Source: Methylotenera sp. (GTDB lineage Bacteria; Pseudomonadota; Gammaproteobacteria; Burkholderiales; Methylophilaceae). From it: DNA of 64,000 bases. Positions 17,812-27,349 of the stretch are shown here, in pieces. The first letter of the stretch is position 1; each line of letters starts with the position of its first letter. The notes beneath the pieces are model-generated. The model saw only the letters and a list, made by a program, of their open reading frames with translations. It had not been told where the DNA came from and ran no database searches. Made by a program: the position numbers and the translations under genes. The stretch lies in contig JAKFVD010000002.1 in assembly GCA_021732365.1 (NCBI GenBank), positions 1 through 64,000 on the forward strand. Reading direction: 5' to 3'.

Positions 17812-19203
17812 TTATGCAATGGTAGGCAATACTATTGTGATGATTAAACCACCATGTGCAGCGTTGCTGGCTGTAATGTGCCCTGCATGCGCTTCTACAA
17901 TTTGTTTTGTAATCGCTAACCCCAAACCATAACCTTGCACCGATGTTGAGCTATCTGAATTAGCACGATAAAAAGGTTTAAATATCGCTTCTAGCTCAGC
18001 ATCATGAATACCGATTCCTTGATCAGTCACTTGAATAGTAACCTGTTTAGTCACATCATTCATCGTCGTCGTTAAATCAACCCTTGCATGCGCTGGGCTG
18101 TATTTCACCGCATTGCGAATCACATTATCAATTGCACGCTGTAGCAAATCTGCCTGCGCTTGTATCTGGATGGCTGTATTAGCTGCGTAATGCACGCTTA
18201 CTTGATGCGCCAATCCTTCAAAATTAGCATCTTCAACCAATTCTTGTAATAGCTCATTTAAATCAAGCGGTTCTTTTTGCAATGCCATTACGCCTGATTC
18301 TAAGCGTGATAATGTTAATAACTCACCCACTAAGTGATCCATGCGAATAGATTCTGTTTCAATACGGTTAAGTGAAACGGTTAATTTTTCATTGCTTTGA
18401 TTGGCTACCTCCGATTGCTGTTTAATAAGCCCAATGGCAATCTGCAGCCTTGCCAATGGTGAGCGTAATTCATGCGACACTTGATGCATTAAGTGTGTTT
18501 GGCTTTGTATTAATTGGCTGATACGACCCACCATCACATCAAATGCACTGCCTAAATCAGCCAGTTCATCACGCCGGCCACGCATTGCATCGCCCACGCG
18601 TACATCTAAATTACCACTGGCGGCACTATCAAAAGCAAACCTTAACTGTTTAATTGGCTTAGAAAAATACCAAGCCAACATCGCTGCAAATAGAAAGCTG
18701 ACAAAAAATCCAACAACCAGCGGCATAGCGGGCAGCAGATATTTAACATTTTGCTGCAACTTAACACCGTTAAAATACGTTGGTGGCGGCCGTTTAGGGC
18801 GAGGCTCTACAAATAACCAGTAATCATGGCCATCATCCGCATGTATCTTCTGTATAGCACGATTATCGCTGTCATTCATCAAATCTATTAGAGACGCTAT
18901 ATTGATGCCTTTCGGTAGCTTGCGCTTTAATACATCCAGCCCTTGTTCATTCACCGCATATAGCTGCGGAATTGGCTCGCTAACCCATGATTCTAGTAAG
19001 GATTGCAGCGATGCAATACCATTTGCTTTAAGAGTGCTGGCCGCGGCTATTACCATGGTTCTGGCTGCTGGTGCACTATCTATGAGACGTCTTTCTCTTT
19101 CGCGCTTATCATTAACCATACCAATTGCCAGGCTCACAATCAGCACAGTGGTCAGCTGTGCAAAAAAGAAAAACAGAAAGAATTTCCAGTAAAGTTTGCC
19201 CAT
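17812..19203 (-). CDS. Sensor histidine kinase, CpxA-like
   Basis: A membrane sensor kinase of 463 residues: transmembrane helix near 10-28, a periplasmic domain of about 120 residues, a second helix near 153-173, HAMP linker (about 175-228), H-box HQVSHELRSPLARLQ, N-box DNVIRNAVKYSP, and G-boxes DQGIGI and GYGLGLAITKQIVEAHAG. It phosphorylates the response regulator encoded 20 bases upstream in the same operon. The LRSPLARL H-box, the domain order and the divergent CpxP-like gene suggest an envelope stress role of the Cpx kind; the signal is not known. Confidence 0.85.
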   Translation of the reverse strand: MGKLYWKFFLFFFFAQLTTVLIVSLAIGMVNDKRERERRLIDSAPAARTMVIAAASTLKANGIASLQSLLESWVSEPIPQLYAVNEQGLDVLKRKLPKGINIASLIDLMNDSDNRAIQKIHADDGHDYWLFVEPRPKRPPPTYFNGVKLQQNVKYLLPAMPLVVGFFVSFLFAAMLAWYFSKPIKQLRFAFDSAASGNLDVRVGDAMRGRRDELADLGSAFDVMVGRISQLIQSQTHLMHQVSHELRSPLARLQIAIGLIKQQSEVANQSNEKLTVSLNRIETESIRMDHLVGELLTLSRLESGVMALQKEPLDLNELLQELVEDANFEGLAHQVSVHYAANTAIQIQAQADLLQRAIDNVIRNAVKYSPAHARVDLTTTMNDVTKQVTIQVTDQGIGIHDAELEAIFKPFYRANSDSSTSVQGYGLGLAITKQIVEAHAGHITASNAAHGGLIITIVLPTIA

Positions 19204-19223
19204 AAGTGTTTTTGTCGTTTTTA

Positions 19224-19901
19224 TTATTTAAGATATTGATAGCCCAGCCGATACACTGTTTGTATCAACTGTTTACCACCTGCAGCGGCACTTAATTTTT
19301 GGCGTACGCTACTCATATGCACATCAATATTGCGGTCAAATTTTGCCATTGGCCGGCCCAAAGCCAATTCAGACAGTATCTGCTTGCTCACCACATTACC
19401 CGCACGTTCTACCAGCACCTCTAACAAATTAAACTCGGTGCTGGTGAGTGTTAATGGCACGCCTGACCATTCTACGCGGCGCTGTTCTGGCGTTATCGTT
19501 AACTCATTTAATGTGATGGTTTTTGTGTTATTTTGCGCAGGTTTTGCGCGCCGCAAAATTGCTCTAATGCGTGCCACCAGCTCACGCGGGGTGCATGGCT
19601 TTGCGACATAATCATCCGCCCCCAGCTCCAAGCCCACAATGCGATCTGCATCGTCACCTTTGGCTGTGAGCATAATCACCGGCATATTGCTGGTTTGCCT
19701 GATTTTGCGTAATGTTTCTATGCCGTTTAATGTAGGCATCATCACATCCAACACCACCAAATCATATTGTTCAGCTTGCAAGGCATTTAACCCCGACTCA
19801 CCATCGTGTGCGGTGTTTACAGCAAAGCTTTCTAGCTCAATATACTCTTTAAGCATACCAACCAACTCGGCATCGTCGTCAACCAGTAAAATTTTATCCA
19901 T
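19224..19901 (-). CDS. OmpR-family response regulator, CpxR-like
   Basis: A 225-residue regulator with an N-terminal receiver (acidic pocket DDDAE at 7-11, phospho-acceptor Asp in LVVLDVMMP near residue 52, switch Thr in VIMLTAKG, Lys in YVAKPCTP) and a C-terminal winged-helix domain (about 130-225, ending TVYRLGYQYLK). The first gene of a two-gene operon with the kinase. It faces a Spy/CpxP-like gene across a 213-base intergenic region that contains an exact CpxR-type box, so it probably regulates that gene and its own operon. Confidence 0.88.
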   Translation of the reverse strand: MDKILLVDDDAELVGMLKEYIELESFAVNTAHDGESGLNALQAEQYDLVVLDVMMPTLNGIETLRKIRQTSNMPVIMLTAKGDDADRIVGLELGADDYVAKPCTPRELVARIRAILRRAKPAQNNTKTITLNELTITPEQRRVEWSGVPLTLTSTEFNLLEVLVERAGNVVSKQILSELALGRPMAKFDRNIDVHMSSVRQKLSAAAGGKQLIQTVYRLGYQYLK

Positions 19902-19974
19902 ATGAATATTAAGCCTTTAATAGGTAATGCATCATAGCGTCCAGTCAAATCAGCAACAAGCTTAATACCGCATA

Positions 19975-19989
19975 TTTACGCAGATTTAC
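19975..19989. promoter_or_regulatory. CpxR-type operator
   Basis: TTTAC-N5-TTTAC, on the other strand GTAAA-N5-GTAAA, which is the exact CpxR consensus known from enterobacteria. A third TTTAC lies at 20006-20010, 21 bases (two helical turns) from the second. The box sits between the response regulator gene and the divergent CpxP-like gene, where it could control both. Confidence 0.65.
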
Positions 19990-20114
19990 ACTATCTTAAC
20001 AGCGCTTTACAAAACACAGTTGCACAATGGCAACATCCTAAAAAGCACGATTAATAGGATTTAAACATTAGATTTTAATTGCAATTTAACGTTAACCACA
20101 TGAAGGATAACAAC

Positions 20115-20651
20115 ATGAAACACACCACGATTAAACAATTATTGGCTATTTCAACCTTAGCCATTACCTTACCTTTTGCCAGTTTAAGCTATGCCGAAGA
20201 CGGCAAGCACTGTGAAAAAAGTGGGCACCACTCAAGTCATCGCACAGGTCATCACGCTGGCGCTGGTCATCACGGCATGGCATCTCATCTACATGCACTT
20301 AACTTAACGCAAGATCAGCAAGATAAAATATTTGCAATTATGCATGAGCAAGCACCTGCAAAATATGCGCAACACAAACAGCAACGCGAAACAATGGAGT
20401 CTTTACGCACACTCGCGCAAGCCGATAGTTTTGACGAAGCAAAAGCACAACAGTTAACGGATCAATTGGCTCAATTAGAGAAAGAAAAAGTCATGAGCCG
20501 CTTAAAAACGGAGGCTAAAATTACTGCACTATTAACACCTGAACAACGTCAAAAAGCGCGTGAATTTAAAATGGAACGTGGTGAGCGTGGCATGGGTAAA
20601 CCAGCGCGTTATAAATATCATCAGCCAAAAGCAAAACCGACTAATAGTTAA
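20115..20651 (+). CDS. Spy/CpxP-like periplasmic protein, His-rich
   Basis: A 178-residue periplasmic protein. I start at the ATG preceded by AAGGA seven bases upstream. The signal peptide ends near SYA/ED (about residue 27). Next comes a histidine-rich stretch (about 32-60) with repeated GHH and SHH pairs that could bind copper, nickel or zinc. The helical core carries LTQDQQDKI (about 66-74) and LTPEQRQK near the C-terminus, the paired LTxxQ motifs of the Spy/CpxP chaperone family. It is divergent from a CpxRA-like pair and a CpxR box lies upstream, so it is probably induced by envelope stress and may feed back on the kinase. Confidence 0.82.
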   Translation: MKHTTIKQLLAISTLAITLPFASLSYAEDGKHCEKSGHHSSHRTGHHAGAGHHGMASHLHALNLTQDQQDKIFAIMHEQAPAKYAQHKQQRETMESLRTLAQADSFDEAKAQQLTDQLAQLEKEKVMSRLKTEAKITALLTPEQRQKAREFKMERGERGMGKPARYKYHQPKAKPTNS

Positions 20652-20668
20652 TCAATTCATACTAAAAA

Positions 20669-20697
20669 CCTGCTTGTTAAGCGCAAGCAGGTTTTTT
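20669..20697. terminator. Bidirectional rho-independent terminator
   Basis: An 8-base-pair stem CCTGCTTG/CAAGCAGG with a 7-base loop, followed by six T on the plus strand and preceded by AAAAA, so it can end both the CpxP-like gene and the convergent minus-strand gene. Confidence 0.85.
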
Positions 20698-20720
20698 ATT
20701 GTCGCTACTTTTATGTATCG

Positions 20721-21293
20721 TTAATCGCGCTCAAACGCTTCACATAATTGACTCAATAGTTGGCCAAAAAGTGGCAGCACTTCATCTTTGCTGTGTGGAC
20801 TGTCGTCATCTGTACCAGCCACCACAAAGCTCACCGTTATTTTATCTAGGTTCTCTCTAAACTCGGCCCAATGCTCTGCCTCTGCATCGCCTATCAGTTT
20901 AAACTTATGAAAGCCTGAATCGATAATTTCAATCAGCTCAACATCTGCAATACCTGCAAATAAGGTTTTGGCGATAATGACTTGTGCTGCAGTTAAATCA
21001 GGCGCATCTTTGCCATCTTCTGATAATTCATGCGTTAGCGGCAAGGTTAAAAAGGCAAATATCAACATGGCATAGGCTTGATACACACTCAGCATATCAA
21101 AGTTATTGTGCCGCTCATCCGCTGGCTGACGGCCAGCCTCTTGAATCGCCCTGAATGTGACAAAACTTGCTAGATAATGCGCAGAATCAATAGCGCTGTA
21201 GTCGTCCAAGCTGATATTCGGTTTTGTGCCGTCATCAAAAGTTTCGGCAAAACATAAGGTATGTAGCAAGGTTAATCGTGTTGAGTAGTCCAT
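20721..21293 (-). CDS. Hypothetical protein
   Basis: A 190-residue acidic, mostly helical soluble protein with no signal peptide and no motif I can assign. The middle segment (YQAYAMLIFAFLTLPL, about 71-86) is hydrophobic but more like a buried helix than a membrane span in this context. It sits 25 bases downstream of the yheS gene on the same strand and probably shares its transcript. Its end is marked by the bidirectional terminator. Confidence 0.6.
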   Translation of the reverse strand: MDYSTRLTLLHTLCFAETFDDGTKPNISLDDYSAIDSAHYLASFVTFRAIQEAGRQPADERHNNFDMLSVYQAYAMLIFAFLTLPLTHELSEDGKDAPDLTAAQVIIAKTLFAGIADVELIEIIDSGFHKFKLIGDAEAEHWAEFRENLDKITVSFVVAGTDDDSPHSKDEVLPLFGQLLSQLCEAFERD

Positions 21294-21318
21294 ATTTTCT
21301 ATACTTTTAAATGGTTAA

Positions 21319-23244
21319 CTAAATTTCGGGTAAAGCTTCTAATTGCTCATGTAACTCAAGCCAACGCATTTCAGCCGTATCAATCGCGCCACTTAATTCC
21401 GCTTGGCGTTTTAGCAGCTGCTGCAACTCGGCCTTATTGCCTGCATCATATAAGCTGGCTTCACTGGCGCGTGCGTCTAATATGGTTTTTTCAGCGTTTA
21501 GCTTTTCTAGGTTTTTCTCAATCTGCTCGGTTTCCTTCACTAACGGCCTGCGCGCAACTATGCGCGCTTGACGCTCTGCTTTGCTTTGCGCGTAATCATT
21601 ATTTTTTGGCATTATTTGAGCGTTAAGTTCTGATTTTTCCTGCGTTTTTGTATTAGCCAACCAATCTTTATAATCGTCTAAATCGCCATCAAAAGCTTCT
21701 GCAACGCCATTGGCAACCAATACAAAATTATCGCAAGTGGCGCGCAATAAGGCTCTATCATGCGATACCAAAATCACACCACCTTGGTAATCTTGTAATG
21801 CCAGCGTTAAAGCATGACGCATTTCCAAATCCAAATGGTTGGTTGGCTCATCCAGCAACAGCAAATTAGGCCGCGTCCAAATCAATAAGGCTAAAGCCAA
21901 ACGCGATTTTTCGCCCCCTGAAAAATTTTCGCAACTGGCACGCGCCATATCGCCTTTAAAATCAAAACCGCCCAAATAATTTAAATGCTCTTGCTCGCGT
22001 GTTTGCGGGTCAAGTCGCAGCATATGTTGCAAGGGCGATTCGTGTGGACGTAATTGCTCTAATTGATGTTGCGCAAAGTAACCAATATTCAGCTCTTTTC
22101 CCTCTACGCGTTTGCCTGACTTTCCATCAATCACTAGTGGCTTTAATTCAGCCGCCAACAATTTAATTAAAGTCGATTTACCCGCCCCATTTTTACCCAG
22201 CAAACCAATACGCTCACCTGGCCGAATCGCCATCACCACTTTTTTAAGAATAGTCTTATCCACATAACCTGCATCAATATCATCCAGCACTAACAGTGGG
22301 TCAGGTGCGGCAATGGGGCTTCGAAACTCAAAGCTAAATTGCGAATCCACATGTGCGGCTGAAATCATTTCCATGCGCTCTAATGCTTTAATGCGGCTTT
22401 GCGCTTGGCGCGCTTTGGTAGCCTGCACTCTGAATCGGTCAATATAACTGTGTAAATGGGCGACCTTGCGTTGCTGTTTTTCAAACATGGCTTGTTGCAA
22501 AGCCAGCTTTTCTGCACGTTGGCGCTCAAAATCACTATAACCGCCGCGATACAGCGTGATGCGTTGCTGTTCGATATGCAGTACGGTATCGATGACATTG
22601 TCTAAAAAATCCCTGTCATGCGAAATCAGCAACAGCGTACCGCGATAATCGCGCAGCCAAGTTTCCAGCCAAATCACTGCATCTAAATCCAAATGATTAG
22701 TTGGCTCATCTAGCAACAATAAATCACTGCGGCACATGAGTGCACGCGCCAAATTCAACCTAACACGCCAACCGCCAGAAAAATCACTTACTGGACGGCT
22801 TAAATCCGCTTGCGTAAAGCCCAAACCATCTAGTAAGCTAGAGGCCCGTGCTTTGGCAGAATAGCCTTCAATATCGCTTAAGCGTTGATGCAATTCAGCA
22901 ATGCTTTCACCTGAAAAATTAGCACCTTGATGTTGCGTTTCGGCTTGCAGCAAAGCGGCTTCGATTTCGGTTAATTCGGCATCGCCTTCTAGCGTAAATT
23001 GCAAAGCTGGCAAACCTAGGCTAGGCGTTTCTTGCGCCACATGCGCAATCACCCAGTTTGGTGGAATCTCTAAATCGCCCACCTCTTGCTGTAACTCGCC
23101 ACGCAGCAAAGCAAATAGCGATGATTTACCCGCGCCATTAGCGCCAATCAGCCCTACTTTGTGGCCAGGATGTAGCTGAAAAGCTGCTGCTTCGAGCAAC
23201 ACTTTTATACCGCGGAACAGACTTAAATTTCTAAATTGAATCAA
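21319..23244 (-). CDS. yheS: ABC-F family ATPase, YheS-like
   Basis: A 641-residue soluble protein with two ABC domains and no membrane part. First domain: Walker A GANGAGKSS, signature FSGGWRVRLNLA, Walker B LLLLDEPTNHLDLDAV. The linker (about 235-310) contains the long helical PtIM region. Second domain: GKNGAGKST, FSGGEKSRLALA, LLLLDEPTNHLDLEM. A coiled-coil C-terminal tail (about 560-640) completes the match to E. coli YheS (637 residues). ABC-F proteins of this kind act on the ribosome to relieve stalling. The frame begins at TTG, with AGG seven bases ahead; no nearby in-frame ATG keeps the N-terminal strand. Confidence 0.9.
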   Translation of the reverse strand: MIQFRNLSLFRGIKVLLEAAAFQLHPGHKVGLIGANGAGKSSLFALLRGELQQEVGDLEIPPNWVIAHVAQETPSLGLPALQFTLEGDAELTEIEAALLQAETQHQGANFSGESIAELHQRLSDIEGYSAKARASSLLDGLGFTQADLSRPVSDFSGGWRVRLNLARALMCRSDLLLLDEPTNHLDLDAVIWLETWLRDYRGTLLLISHDRDFLDNVIDTVLHIEQQRITLYRGGYSDFERQRAEKLALQQAMFEKQQRKVAHLHSYIDRFRVQATKARQAQSRIKALERMEMISAAHVDSQFSFEFRSPIAAPDPLLVLDDIDAGYVDKTILKKVVMAIRPGERIGLLGKNGAGKSTLIKLLAAELKPLVIDGKSGKRVEGKELNIGYFAQHQLEQLRPHESPLQHMLRLDPQTREQEHLNYLGGFDFKGDMARASCENFSGGEKSRLALALLIWTRPNLLLLDEPTNHLDLEMRHALTLALQDYQGGVILVSHDRALLRATCDNFVLVANGVAEAFDGDLDDYKDWLANTKTQEKSELNAQIMPKNNDYAQSKAERQARIVARRPLVKETEQIEKNLEKLNAEKTILDARASEASLYDAGNKAELQQLLKRQAELSGAIDTAEMRWLELHEQLEALPEI

Positions 23245-23465
23245 TGTTTACCTACGTCTAAAAAATGCGTCAGCTAAATTCGCCAAAAGGCGTTATTCTA
23301 AAGCAATCTGGCTAAATGCAACTAAGTGATTGTGCTGAAAATATCAGCTTAAAGCTTGTTTACGTTTTATTTACAAGCTATCCCATTTTTTTCAAGTAAA
23401 ATAAACACTTAACTTTTATATTGACTTATTTAGCTCCAAACATAAGGCTATAACGCGCAAAACTA

Positions 23466-26400
23466 ATGATCACACTAAAAAAAATAGCCCGTTGGGCGTT
23501 GTATGGTCTGCTTTTGCTGATAATCGTGATACTTATCACGGCACTCACTTTGCGTTTTGTGATTTTCCCTAATATCGATCAATATAAAGATGATATTGCG
23601 CGCTACACCGCACAAACAATTGGCCAAAAAATCACGATTGGCGATATTGTCACAGGCTGGGATGGCTTTGCGCCACAGGTAGATTTACAAAATATTGATT
23701 TATTTGATGCAGAAAACCGCGTAGCATTGCATTTAAACAGTGTAGAGGCCAGCCTTTCATGGTTAAGCGTGCCGCTTTTGCAGCCTAAACTGACAAAATT
23801 AGTGGTGCATCAACCCGCTTTGACGATTCGCCGTAAGCCTGATGGCAGTATTTATTTGGCTGGTATTGCGTTAGAGGGCGAATCTAAACCAGCGTTTATG
23901 AATTGGTTATTGCGCCAACGCGAAGTTAACGTTAAAAACGCACAGATTATTTGGCAAGATGATTCACGCCAAGCACCTGAACTATCGCTCAATCAATTTA
24001 ACTTAACACTTCGCAACCCTTTATTACATCAACCCTTAGGTCAACATGAGTTGACATTGTCTGCGTTACCTTCTATTGGCGCGCAACAAAAAATCAGTGC
24101 TAGCGGGAATTTTGTTGGCCGCGATGTGAGCAAAATGAGTAAATGGCATGGCGATTTTTTTATTGATTTAAAACAGACTGATTTAGCAGTTTACAAGCCT
24201 TGGATAGATTATCCGATTGATATTCAAAGCGGTACAGGTGATGCAAAAATTTGGCTCACCTTTGCTAATAAGCGCATCAATAGCGTTAAAACACAAGCCA
24301 ATATCCGCAATTTAGCCGTGATAACAAAAAACCAAACCAGCGCTTTTATTGCACAAACATTTTCGGGCGTTGTGCAATGGCAAAACAAAAATAATACGCA
24401 AACTATTAACGCAAAAAATATCACACTTAACACGAATAATGGTTTAAATATTCGCAATGGTCATGGTTTTTACGCAAGCAGTATCAAAAACAATCAGCCT
24501 TGGATTAAGGCTAATATTCAACTGAATCAATTTAATTTAGCATCGTTAAAACTCATTAATTCACATCTTAGCTTACCCAACAATCTGCAAATGCAACTAA
24601 ATGGCTTTGCGCCTGTGGGCGTTTTGCAAGACATCGATTTATTGTGGGAGGGAACGCCCAGCAAACCAACGCACTACAAAATCGATAGCAGTTTTAGCCA
24701 ATTGGGCATACAGGCATTTCAAAAAATACCGGGGTTTAATCACCTTGCGGGGTCGATAAAAGCAGATGAGACAGGCGGTACGGTGCTACTCAATAGTCAA
24801 GATACCACTTTACATTTGAAAGATGTATTGCGCTGGCCAATCCCTGCTAATCATATAAAGGGCGACATCAGTTGGACTATCAATAATAAAAATATCAACA
24901 TTACAGCTAAAGACCTGTCTATCAGCAACCCACATATCGCAGGCACAATAAATGCCAAATATGCTATCAACGGCATAAAAGGTGGTTACCTAGATTTAAC
25001 AGGCCAGTTTGGTAAAGGCAATGCTCAGTTTGCATCTTTTTATTACCCTGTCATTCTAGGAAAAGACACCTTACATTGGCTAGACACCTCAATATTAGCA
25101 GGCCGCGCTGAAGATGTTTTACTAACAGTGAAAGGCAATTTAGCCGATTTTCCTTTTGTGAATAGCGAACATCTACCAGATTCTAAGCTGGGTATTTTTA
25201 AAGTCACCGCTAATATTAGCGATGCTGTTTTAGAGTTTGGGTCGGGTTGGCCTATGATAGACGCATTAGATTTAGACATGCTATTTGAGGGTACACGCAT
25301 GCTTTTAAATACTAAAACAGGGCGTATTTCAGGCAAAAAAATTACTAAAGGTCGCGCTGAAATTGCACAATTAGATGCCGATTGGCCAATTCTACATATT
25401 GCCAGCGAAGCAGAGGGCTTGGTTTCTGACGGTATAAAATTTATCAACGAAAGCCCCGTTAAGCAAGTGACATTGGGTTTTACAGACAACCTTAAAACAG
25501 CAGGACGCGGCAAGTTATTACTCGATTTAAATATCCCGCTACAAAACTCTGCAGCCACCAAATATAAAGGTGTTTACAAGATTAGCAATGGCAGCATATT
25601 TGCGCACGCAGAAACAGGCTTGCCAGAATTAAGTAAGCTTAATGGCAGCCTCACATTTAACGAAAATGGACTATATGCTAGCGGCGTGGAAGCAGAAATA
25701 TTTGGCGGGCCTGTGCAATTTAATGTGGCAACCGCTGCAGATAAAGTGATTAAAATTACAGCCAACGGCAAAATAAGCGAGCTTGGCATTCAAAAAATAG
25801 CGTCAAATGTGCTGACTGAAAGTTTGATTGGTAGCGCAAATTGGTCTGGCGAAATTAGCATAAAAAAACCATTGGTCGATATGCGTTTTCGCTCAAACCT
25901 GATTGGTTTAGCAGTGCAATTACCGCCGCCTTTTAATAAATTGGCGCAACAAGAGTTAAATCTTAATTTTGAGAAAAAGCAGCTGAATCCTAATAGCGAT
26001 AATATCCTGCTGAATATTGGCAGTATTATTTCAGCAAAAATACTGCGCAGTAATTACACTGGCGAACTACAGTTTGATCGCGGCAATATAGGCATTAACG
26101 TGCCTGCGAGCCCAGCTTTGCAAGCCGGCTTAACAATTAATGGCAAACTTGATGAGGTAGACGCTGATGATTGGCTGGCATTACTGATGCAGCCTAGCAC
26201 CTCTAAAAATGGAAGTAAATTTGACTCTAATTTGATTAGGAAAGCCGATGTTGCGATTGGCCAACTTAATATAGGAGACCGTAGCATTCATGCATTAAAG
26301 CTAACTGCTCAGCCAAATGCAACAGGCTTAAAAATGGCGCTAGAAGCTAAAGAAATGCTAGGTGATATTGAATGGCAAGGTGCAGATAACGGTAAAATTA

Positions 26401-27329
26401 TTGCTCGATTTAAACGCTTAAGTATTCCTAATACGGTGAATACTGCGGTTAAAAGCAAGACCAAAAAAGAGTTCCGAAAGCAAGCACAGGCTTATCCAGC
26501 ACTCGATATAGTGGCAGAAAACTTTGAAATTGATTCAAAAAAACTGGGCGTACTGAATCTAAATGCGTTTGAAAATGGCGAAGATTGGGTGATTCAAAAA
26601 CTCAGCATCATCAACCCAGATAGTACGCTGGAAGTACAAGGCAATTGGCATAATTGGACACGAAATCCCAATACAAACATCGTGGTTGCACTTAACTCTA
26701 GCAATATTGGCAAAACTTTAGTGCGGTTTGGCCAGCCAGATACCGTTAAAGGAGGCGATGCACAAATAACTGGTCGCCTTAACTGGGCTGGTAGCCCACA
26801 TGAATTTGATATTGCGCGCTTAGCGGGCAATTTAACGTTCGAAGCCAGCAAAGGACAAGTGTTAAAAGTGCAACCAGGCGTTGGGCGTTTGTTTGGATTA
26901 TTAACGTTGCAAAGCTTACCTAGACGCTTGAGTTTAGATTTTAGGGACTTATTCAGCGACGGTTTTGCGTTTGATAAAATTAGCGCTACCGCGAAAATTG
27001 ATAGTGGAATTGTGCGTAGCGACGACTTTTTTATGACTGGCCCTGCCGCAGAGGCGAATATTAAAGGCGAAACTAATTTAAAAACTGAAACTCAGAATTT
27101 AAATATAAAAGTGACACCGCATGTCAGTGACAGTTTATCGCTCGCTGCACTGGCAGGTGGCCCTATTGTTGGTGCCGCTGCATTTGTTGCGCAAAAGATA
27201 CTAAAAGATCCTTTCAACAAAATTGCGTCATCTGAATACAGAATTACTGGTACATGGGATAACCCTCTAGAAGTAAAATCAGATAAAGATGATACGCAAA
27301 AATCGATTAACCCATTTTCAGCTAAATAA
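23466..27329 (+). CDS. yhdP: YhdP-family AsmA-like envelope protein
   Basis: A very long (1287 residues) inner-membrane-anchored protein. One transmembrane helix (about 14-34) follows a basic N-terminus; the rest is periplasmic, built of repeated beta strands as in AsmA-like bridge proteins, with the C-terminal block GQVLKVQPGVGRLFGLLTLQSLPRRLSLDFRDLF in two runs near 1135-1170 that is typical of YhdP. In E. coli YhdP (about 1266 residues) moves phospholipids from inner to outer membrane together with TamB and YdbH. It heads a block with a nitrilase-family gene 20 bases downstream and tldD, an arrangement common in Proteobacteria. Confidence 0.88.
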   Translation: MITLKKIARWALYGLLLLIIVILITALTLRFVIFPNIDQYKDDIARYTAQTIGQKITIGDIVTGWDGFAPQVDLQNIDLFDAENRVALHLNSVEASLSWLSVPLLQPKLTKLVVHQPALTIRRKPDGSIYLAGIALEGESKPAFMNWLLRQREVNVKNAQIIWQDDSRQAPELSLNQFNLTLRNPLLHQPLGQHELTLSALPSIGAQQKISASGNFVGRDVSKMSKWHGDFFIDLKQTDLAVYKPWIDYPIDIQSGTGDAKIWLTFANKRINSVKTQANIRNLAVITKNQTSAFIAQTFSGVVQWQNKNNTQTINAKNITLNTNNGLNIRNGHGFYASSIKNNQPWIKANIQLNQFNLASLKLINSHLSLPNNLQMQLNGFAPVGVLQDIDLLWEGTPSKPTHYKIDSSFSQLGIQAFQKIPGFNHLAGSIKADETGGTVLLNSQDTTLHLKDVLRWPIPANHIKGDISWTINNKNINITAKDLSISNPHIAGTINAKYAINGIKGGYLDLTGQFGKGNAQFASFYYPVILGKDTLHWLDTSILAGRAEDVLLTVKGNLADFPFVNSEHLPDSKLGIFKVTANISDAVLEFGSGWPMIDALDLDMLFEGTRMLLNTKTGRISGKKITKGRAEIAQLDADWPILHIASEAEGLVSDGIKFINESPVKQVTLGFTDNLKTAGRGKLLLDLNIPLQNSAATKYKGVYKISNGSIFAHAETGLPELSKLNGSLTFNENGLYASGVEAEIFGGPVQFNVATAADKVIKITANGKISELGIQKIASNVLTESLIGSANWSGEISIKKPLVDMRFRSNLIGLAVQLPPPFNKLAQQELNLNFEKKQLNPNSDNILLNIGSIISAKILRSNYTGELQFDRGNIGINVPASPALQAGLTINGKLDEVDADDWLALLMQPSTSKNGSKFDSNLIRKADVAIGQLNIGDRSIHALKLTAQPNATGLKMALEAKEMLGDIEWQGADNGKIIARFKRLSIPNTVNTAVKSKTKKEFRKQAQAYPALDIVAENFEIDSKKLGVLNLNAFENGEDWVIQKLSIINPDSTLEVQGNWHNWTRNPNTNIVVALNSSNIGKTLVRFGQPDTVKGGDAQITGRLNWAGSPHEFDIARLAGNLTFEASKGQVLKVQPGVGRLFGLLTLQSLPRRLSLDFRDLFSDGFAFDKISATAKIDSGIVRSDDFFMTGPAAEANIKGETNLKTETQNLNIKVTPHVSDSLSLAALAGGPIVGAAAFVAQKILKDPFNKIASSEYRITGTWDNPLEVKSDKDDTQKSINPFSAK

Positions 27330-27349
27330 TAACGAATCTTAAAATTGAT

